From JAFLDD01 sp049314715 (GTDB taxonomy: Bacteria > Pseudomonadota > Alphaproteobacteria > Rickettsiales > UBA3002): DNA of 26,239 bases. The notes under the pieces were generated by a model. It was not told where the DNA came from, did no database searches, and was given only the letters and a program-made list of their open reading frames with translations. Position numbers and translations under genes: made by a program. The stretch is from assembly GCA_049314715.1 (NCBI GenBank), contig JBMOEL010000010.1, positions 1 through 26,239 on the forward strand. The letters are read 5' to 3'. Of this stretch, positions 22,508-26,239 are shown piece after piece. Position 1 is the stretch's first letter, and every line of letters starts with the position of its first letter.

Positions 22508-22740
22508 TTTAATCTCCTGATAAATCTATGTAAATCAATGTTTTATTCCAACGCGAGGTTGGGATGCACGTGATGTGGCATACTCAGTCGCAAAAGGCAA
22601 GGGGCGCTAAAGCGTTTTTTGGCAGGAAGCATCAATACCACAAAGATGCGATATTTTTGCAACAGTAGTGCGAAATGCTCAAAACTAGCGTAGCGACATG
22701 CGTAGCGCCGCAGCTGCGCGAGCCGCGATGGCGGCGGAGG

Positions 22741-22774
22741 GAGTCACGAGGGAACAAAGCGTTCCCTCGCACTC
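22741..22774. repeat. Inverted repeat after tolB
   Basis: A perfect 9-bp stem CGAGGGAAC/GTTCCCTCG (22747-22755 with 22761-22769, loop AAAGC) is extended imperfectly by GAGT/ACTC. There is no T-run. It lies 11 bp past the tolB stop. It shares GCGTTCCCTCGC (22759-22770) with the complement of 15116-15127 inside the 95-bp element. The rest of the 22508-22784 gap is GC-rich around 22690-22740 and contains no gene I can support. Confidence 0.6.
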
Positions 22775-22784
22775 AAGAATAGCA

Positions 22785-24083
22785 TTACATCGGCAGAAGT
22801 GGCGACCATGCGGGATCAGACGCGTCTGTCGGCGTAATGACTTCGCGCAGATTATGGCCCGTAATATCCACCGAATAGAGGCGCGCGCGCGTGCCAGCAC
22901 GGCTTGGGAATTCACGGCTGAAAATCAATACGCGGCCATTGGGTGCCCAGCTTGGGCCTTCATCGAGCCAGCTTTGGGTAAGCAGGCGCTCACCCGAACC
23001 GTCCGAACGCATGACGCCAATATAGAACTGGCCGCCCGAGATTTTGGTGAAGGCAATCAAATCACCGCGTGGTGACCAAACAGGTGTGCCATAATTACCT
23101 GTACCGAAGCTGATACGCTGCACGTTACCGCCATTGCTATCCATCGTGTAAAGTTGCTGCGAGCCGCCACGGTCAGAGTTGAAGACAATTCTGCTGCCGT
23201 CTGGCGAATAGCTTGGCGAAGTATCAATCGTGCCGCGACCATTGGTGAGTTGGCGCATCTGGCGCGAACGCAAATCCATCTCGAAAATATTGGTCGTACC
23301 GCCTTTAGCGATCGACATTAACATGCGTGAACCGTCGTGATTGAAGCGTGGCGCGAACGACATACCGTCGAAACGACCGAGCATTTCTTCGCGGCCAGTT
23401 TGCAAATCACGCAGGAATACGCGCGGTTGGCGACCCGCATAGGACATATAGAGAATCTCTTGCGTGTTGGGCGAGAAGCGTGGGGTCAGCACCAGCGAGC
23501 GCCCATCGGTGAGGTATTTATGATTCTCACCATCTTGGTCCATAATCGCAAGGCGCTTGATTTTGCGGTTCGCAGGGCCAGTTTCCGATACATAGACAAT
23601 GCGCGAATCGAAATAACCATTCTCACCGGTCATGCGCTTATAAATCTCGTCCGAAATCAGATGCGCGATACGGCGCCAATTGCGCGTGAAGGTATTATAT
23701 TCCTTACCCGCCACTTGTTGTTCGGCCAGCGCGTCCCATAGTCTGAAGCTTACTTTCAAACGGTCTGCACCAATCGGCGTTACCGTGCCTGTCACAATCG
23801 CCTGCGCGTTGATTTGGCGCCAGTCGGCAAAGCGCGGCACTTGGTCGCCATTGGAAACTTGCTCAATAAACGCCGAAGACGAAATCGGGCGGAAGAGGCC
23901 TGAACGCTCAAGGTTCGCCGAGACCACCGCCGCGATGCTCGCGCCATTGGCCGTATCGCCCGTAAAGCCCGTAATCGCTATCGGCAGTGGGTCTACGTTA
24001 CCTTTGGTAATGTCGATTTTAAGCTGTGCTGAAGCAACAACTGGTGTGAGTATGAGTGCAGCGAAAAGAGCAATAAGACGCAT
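22785..24083 (-). CDS. tolB: Tol-Pal system protein TolB
   Basis: TolB is the periplasmic partner that binds Pal and is released by TolA. The 432-residue precursor begins with a signal peptide ending ASA before Gln20. An N-terminal alpha/beta domain (about 20-160, including ANLERSGLFRPI and GADRLKVSFRLWD) is followed by a six-bladed propeller with repeated SPDGSRIVF, SPRGDLIAF and APNGRVLIF blade motifs. GAGGT lies before the ATG. A candidate promoter and a dispersed repeat lie in the gap between tolA and tolB, so tolB may have its own transcript. Confidence 0.98.
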   Translation of the reverse strand: MRLIALFAALILTPVVASAQLKIDITKGNVDPLPIAITGFTGDTANGASIAAVVSANLERSGLFRPISSSAFIEQVSNGDQVPRFADWRQINAQAIVTGTVTPIGADRLKVSFRLWDALAEQQVAGKEYNTFTRNWRRIAHLISDEIYKRMTGENGYFDSRIVYVSETGPANRKIKRLAIMDQDGENHKYLTDGRSLVLTPRFSPNTQEILYMSYAGRQPRVFLRDLQTGREEMLGRFDGMSFAPRFNHDGSRMLMSIAKGGTTNIFEMDLRSRQMRQLTNGRGTIDTSPSYSPDGSRIVFNSDRGGSQQLYTMDSNGGNVQRISFGTGNYGTPVWSPRGDLIAFTKISGGQFYIGVMRSDGSGERLLTQSWLDEGPSWAPNGRVLIFSREFPSRAGTRARLYSVDITGHNLREVITPTDASDPAWSPLLPM

Positions 24084-24108
24084 GGGTTACCTCGATAAAT
24101 GCTGCGCT

Positions 24109-24138
24109 CTTATATAGACAATTCGCGTAAGGGCGCAA
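24109..24138 (-). promoter_or_regulatory. Candidate promoter of tolB-pal
   Basis: On the minus strand TTGCGC (24133-24138), an 18-bp spacer and TATAAG (24109-24114) would start a transcript near 24102, with a leader of about 19 nt carrying the ribosome-binding site of tolB. Confidence 0.4.
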
Positions 24139-24151
24139 TGAGAATCATATC

Positions 24152-24240
24152 CCGTTATTCGAGTGCCAGTAGGCGCGAGTCAGCCATGAGCCCGCGAAGC
24201 GGCGCGTAGGCGAGCACGGTGTGTGCGAGGCCGAAGCATT
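24152..24240. repeat. Dispersed intergenic repeat, copy 2
   Basis: This copy shares CCGTTATTCGAG (24152-24163), a perfect 20-nt block (24176-24195), GCGGCGCG nearby and CCGAAGCATT (24231-24240) with the copy at 6636-6772. It also has a GCAC/GTGC hairpin near 24214-24226. As in the other copy, the CCGAAGCATT end faces the 3' end of a minus-strand gene, here tolA, 2 bp from its stop codon. Confidence 0.75.
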
Positions 24241-24242
24241 TT

Positions 24243-24923
24243 TTAATAAAGCATCTCGGATGGATCAAAGGTCAATTCCATATCCGACCATGTTTCGTAT
24301 TTGTCGGAAGGTAGGTTTTGCAACGGCGAGCATTTCCACACCGCACGAATGGCGCTATCAGCAGCGGCCTTGAAGAAGGGGTCAGAGCGATACTCACCCA
24401 TTTGTGAGCTTGCCAGTTGTGCTTCGGTTACTTCGCCCGTCTGGCTCACTTGCACGCGCACTTTCACCACCAGTTGGTCAGCGTTCTTTGCGCCCGCTGG
24501 CATACGCCAACATTTCACGAATTGACTACGAATCGCGTCTTTTTCGCTAATGGAAAGCGGAACGGTTGGGTCATAAGGCTTGTCGGATTTGGTCTTATTT
24601 TCTTCCGTTGTCGTTTTATCTTTTGCCTTTGGCTTTGCTTCTTCTTCGGCCTGCTCTTGTAGCGATTTCAAAATCGCGTCGAACTCTTCTTCCTCTTTTT
24701 TCGTATCTTCTTTCACTTCTTCTTTTTTGGGCTCTTCCTTCTTTTTCTCGGCGGGTTTATCTGGCAGCGGCACCGCGTCTTTTGGCAATTCTTGCTTAGG
24801 CTCGGTTTTTTCCTTCACCGTGGGTACGACCTTTTTAGGTGTTGGCGGTGTTGGCGCTTGTTGCCATTTGGAAAGGGGCTTGCGAGGGAAGGTTGGTGAT
24901 TGCGCCAATCGGCACGACTTCAA
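24243..24923 (-). CDS. tolA: TolA, central and C-terminal part (second half of a frameshifted gene)
   Basis: This frame encodes the Pro/Lys/Glu-rich central region and the C-terminal domain of a TolA/TonB-like energy transducer. The central part (about 25-120 of this frame) is made of PTPPTPKKV, KEEPKKEEVKED and a helical EEEFDAILKSLQEQAEEEAKPKAK. The C-terminal part has ISEKDAIRSQFVKCWRMPAGA, VVKVRVQVSQTGEVTEAQL, FFKAAADSAIRAVWKCSPL and WSDMELTFDP, which fits the TolA C-terminal domain with its two cysteines. There is no credible start: the only upstream codon is TTG at 24923, and residues before about 24890 are out-of-frame sequence. It should be read as the continuation of the fragment at 24835-25047. 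Confidence 0.85.
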   Translation of the reverse strand: MKSCRLAQSPTFPRKPLSKWQQAPTPPTPKKVVPTVKEKTEPKQELPKDAVPLPDKPAEKKKEEPKKEEVKEDTKKEEEEFDAILKSLQEQAEEEAKPKAKDKTTTEENKTKSDKPYDPTVPLSISEKDAIRSQFVKCWRMPAGAKNADQLVVKVRVQVSQTGEVTEAQLASSQMGEYRSDPFFKAAADSAIRAVWKCSPLQNLPSDKYETWSDMELTFDPSEMLY

Positions 24924-25047
24924 CTGTCAGCACCATCGGTTCGGGCAACTCACGGTCAAAAATGCTCGGAAAGCCAAAAAAGGCAATCAGGAATGCGCCG
25001 AGATGGATGCCGGCAGAATAGTGCAAACTGCGTTTTTCAACGAACAC
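24835..25047 (-). CDS. tolA: TolA N-terminal part (first half of a frameshifted gene)
   Basis: The N-terminal fragment has the TolA anchor: a short basic start, a transmembrane helix (YSAGIHLGAFLIAFFGFPSIF, about 10-30, split here as a motif description), and LTVEVVPIGAITNLPS, which fits alphaproteobacterial TolA. After about 24885 this frame gives non-homologous sequence and stops at 24835. The next frame (+1) continues with the Pro/Lys-rich region. So tolA is one gene, 25047 to 24243, interrupted by a +1 shift. The start is GTG at 25047, 12 bp after the tolR stop, with only a weak AGGG before it; no ATG is available in frame. Confidence 0.75.
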   Translation of the reverse strand: MFVEKRSLHYSAGIHLGAFLIAFFGFPSIFDRELPEPMVLTVEVVPIGAITNLPSQAPFQMATSANTANT

Positions 25048-25059
25048 ACACCCTCATCA

Positions 25060-25515
25060 TTAACGGCGTGGTGCTGTGGCAGGTTGGTCGGTCAGCAGCG
25101 CCACTTTAGTAAAACCTGCGGCGTTAATGGTACCAATCGCTTTCATCACATTACCATAATCTATCGACGTATCGCCGCGCACGAAAATGCGGGTTTCTTT
25201 TTTCTCACCTAAGACAGATTGTAACTTGGGCCCCAGTTCCTCGAGCGTCACTTGCGTGTTTTGGATGAAAATCGAACCATCGCGGCGAATGGTTACGTTC
25301 AACGGTTCATCTGTTCCAGCAACGGGAGTGGCTTGCGCTTTGGGTAAGTCCACTTGCACGCCCGAAGTCATCATAGGCGCAGCCACCATGAACACAATCA
25401 GCAGTACCAGCATCACGTCGACAAAGGGAGTCACGTTGATTTCCGTGAAGCCGCCCGAACCATAGCGGCTATTGCGTCCGCGACGTCCGCCGCCACCAGG
25501 TAAACTTGCACCCAT
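25060..25515 (-). CDS. tolR: Tol-Pal motor protein TolR (ExbD family)
   Basis: TolR is an inner-membrane protein forming the proton channel with TolQ. From ATG 25515 it is 151 residues. A Gly/Arg-rich cytoplasmic N terminus leads to GGFTEINVTPFVDVMLVLLIVFMV, with the conserved Asp of the single transmembrane helix that carries protons, then PMMTSGVQVDLPKA and the periplasmic domain. The ATG at 25515 is preceded by AGGA, which lies inside the end of the inserted 270-bp element. An ATG at 25533 lies wholly within the element and would add six residues, so I reject it. Confidence 0.96.
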   Translation of the reverse strand: MGASLPGGGGRRGRNSRYGSGGFTEINVTPFVDVMLVLLIVFMVAAPMMTSGVQVDLPKAQATPVAGTDEPLNVTIRRDGSIFIQNTQVTLEELGPKLQSVLGEKKETRIFVRGDTSIDYGNVMKAIGTINAAGFTKVALLTDQPATAPRR

Positions 25516-25519
25516 ATTA

Positions 25520-25789
25520 GGTCCTATGAACATTCACCGCATGAAAACGTTGCGTAGCAGAAACGGTGCTATGCAAGGCGAAATCCGACGGGAATAGTGG
25601 TGCTATTTTCAAGGATTTTAACGCAGCAGAGCACCGTTTCTGCAGCAATCCGTAGGACGATGGAAAATATTGGCAATCTGCGGCGCAGTTTTTCTCGTCG
25701 GTAGTGCGCACTACCGCGCTCAAAAAACCACTTGCACCTTGCCAATATTTTCTCATCGCGTTTCTCATGTGCTGAATGTTCATAGGACC
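25520..25789. mobile_element. 270-bp MITE-like palindromic element inserted between tolQ and tolR
   Basis: The element has perfect 17-bp terminal inverted repeats, GGTCCTATGAACATTCA (25520-25536) and its complement (25773-25789), with imperfect extension inward (about 12 further bp). TA flanks both ends (25518-25519 and 25790-25791), consistent with a TA target duplication of the Tc1/mariner-IS630 type. Inside are two perfect 14-bp stems (25557-25570 with 25630-25643; 25663-25676 with 25739-25752) and an 18-bp palindrome (25699-25716). There is no transposase. Excising the element plus one TA leaves tolQ ending AAG-TAA, then T, then the tolR ATG. No second copy is in the window. Confidence 0.82.
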
Positions 25790-26239
25790 TACTTCTCCAG
25801 CTGACGTGAAAGCAGGGTGTGGAACTCCATCGAGAAGTCCTCAAGCTTTCCAGCCATACGGTTCAGTTCACCATTAAATTTATTGAAGGCGATCACCGCA
25901 GGAATCGCCACAAACAGGCCGATGCCTGTTGCCAGCAACGCCTCCGCAATGCCAGGTGCTACCACCGCGAGCGACGTATTTTGCGCACCCGCAATCGCGC
26001 GGAAGCTGTTCATAATACCAATCACCGTACCAAGCAGACCAATAAATGGCGCCGAAGAGCCCGCTGTGCCGAGGAAGCCAAGCCCACGCTCTAAGCGCTC
26101 CAGCTCACGGTTACGCACCACGACCATTTGCTGCAGCATACGTTCTTTGAGGGTAATGGTCAGTTCACCCGCGCCGCCACTCGTGCCAGAACCACGCACG
26201 AGACGCTCATTATTTTTACTACGGAACCACTCATCCATG
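25789..26239 (-). CDS. tolQ: Tol-Pal motor protein TolQ (partial, 5' end outside window)
   Basis: TolQ is the polytopic inner-membrane subunit of the Tol motor. About 150 C-terminal residues are visible: the cytoplasmic region (ERMLQQMVVVRNRELERLERGLGFL), then helix 2 with APFIGLLGTVIGIMNSFRAI and helix 3 with GIAEALLATGIGLFVAIPAVIAFNKF, the signature of MotA/TolQ/ExbB proteins. The frame is open to the window edge; the ATG near 26238 is internal, because at least 70 residues of the family's N terminus are missing. Its TAG stop (25789-25791) uses the end of the inserted element and the flanking TA. Confidence 0.95.
   Translation of the reverse strand, partial: MDEWFRSKNNERLVRGSGTSGGAGELTITLKERMLQQMVVVRNRELERLERGLGFLGTAGSSAPFIGLLGTVIGIMNSFRAIAGAQNTSLAVVAPGIAEALLATGIGLFVAIPAVIAFNKFNGELNRMAGKLEDFSMEFHTLLSRQLEK

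Noticed and set aside
24883..24891. Programmed +1 frameshift at CTT-CCC-TCG in tolA
   Set aside because: CCC-T can slip +1, but there is no nearby stop codon in the zero frame or clear stimulatory structure. An indel in a C-run is simpler; kept only as a remote option in the finding.
24880..24923. TTG at 24923 as a genuine start of a separate tonB-like gene
   Set aside because: The first dozen residues after it are the out-of-frame reading of the conserved TolA VEVVPIGAITN segment, and there is no ribosome-binding site. A frameshifted single tolA explains the data better.
25517..25844. Two minus-strand reading frames of about 90 codons crossing the 270-bp element
   Set aside because: They run through the terminal repeats and palindromes, have no ribosome-binding site, resemble no family, and one continues out of frame into tolQ. 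They are by-products of the element.
1..26239. CRISPR array, defence island, toxin-antitoxin pair or prophage
   Set aside because: I found no regularly spaced repeats, no Cas, restriction, integrase or phage structural genes, and no typical toxin-antitoxin pair. The 82-residue gene at 9323-9571 has no partner.

Overview
The window looks like chromosomal DNA of an alphaproteobacterium with mid-range GC. The evidence is a TrcR/DUF1013 protein, a DUF1192 protein, a tolQ-tolR-tolA-tolB-pal-cpoB block followed by tilS and ftsH, hldE for Gram-negative LPS heptose, and alphaproteobacterial-style type IV pilins with a GLPGD motif. I cannot place it to order. No rRNA, CRISPR array, prophage or intact transposase is visible.

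Layout. 1-1032: the 3' end of recJ converges on a beta-carbonic anhydrase gene. 1150-1254: tRNA-Glu(UUC) and its terminator. 1432-3382: a GT4 glycosyltransferase convergent with a beta-propeller carbohydrate-type protein. 3484-6631: a tight three-gene unit of two tandem paralogous SAM methyltransferases and a GNAT acetyltransferase, joined by two ATGA overlaps. 6779-9571: typA, marC and a small unknown gene. 9720-10167: tRNA-Gln(UUG) and cutA. 10234-11846: two tandem near-identical type IV pilin genes with a strong terminator. 11971-15070: qor (PIG3 type), trcR and hldE on the minus strand. 15229-15738: DUF1192 convergent with rpmE (L31). 15775-20010: thiD, glmM and ftsH. 20018-26239: tilS, cpoB, pal, tolB, tolA, tolR and partial tolQ.

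The right-hand 6 kb is an envelope-maintenance locus. TolQ/TolR/TolA form the inner-membrane motor, TolB is the periplasmic propeller, Pal is the peptidoglycan-binding lipoprotein, and CpoB coordinates envelope work. This normally compact operon is expanded here. A 270-bp palindromic, MITE-like element sits exactly between tolQ and tolR. A dispersed repeat separates tolA from tolB. A 277-bp hairpin-containing spacer separates tolB from pal. A strong terminator separates pal from cpoB. tolA is also split by a +1 frameshift.

The most notable observations are the 270-bp element, whose removal rebuilds a tidy tolQ-tolR junction; the tolA frameshift; the tandem methyltransferases whose catalytic halves are nearly identical while their C-terminal halves have diverged; the tandem pilins; and two families of short intergenic repeats. 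I see no convincing new defence or biosynthetic system. The methyltransferase-methyltransferase-GNAT unit is the best candidate for an uncharacterised function.
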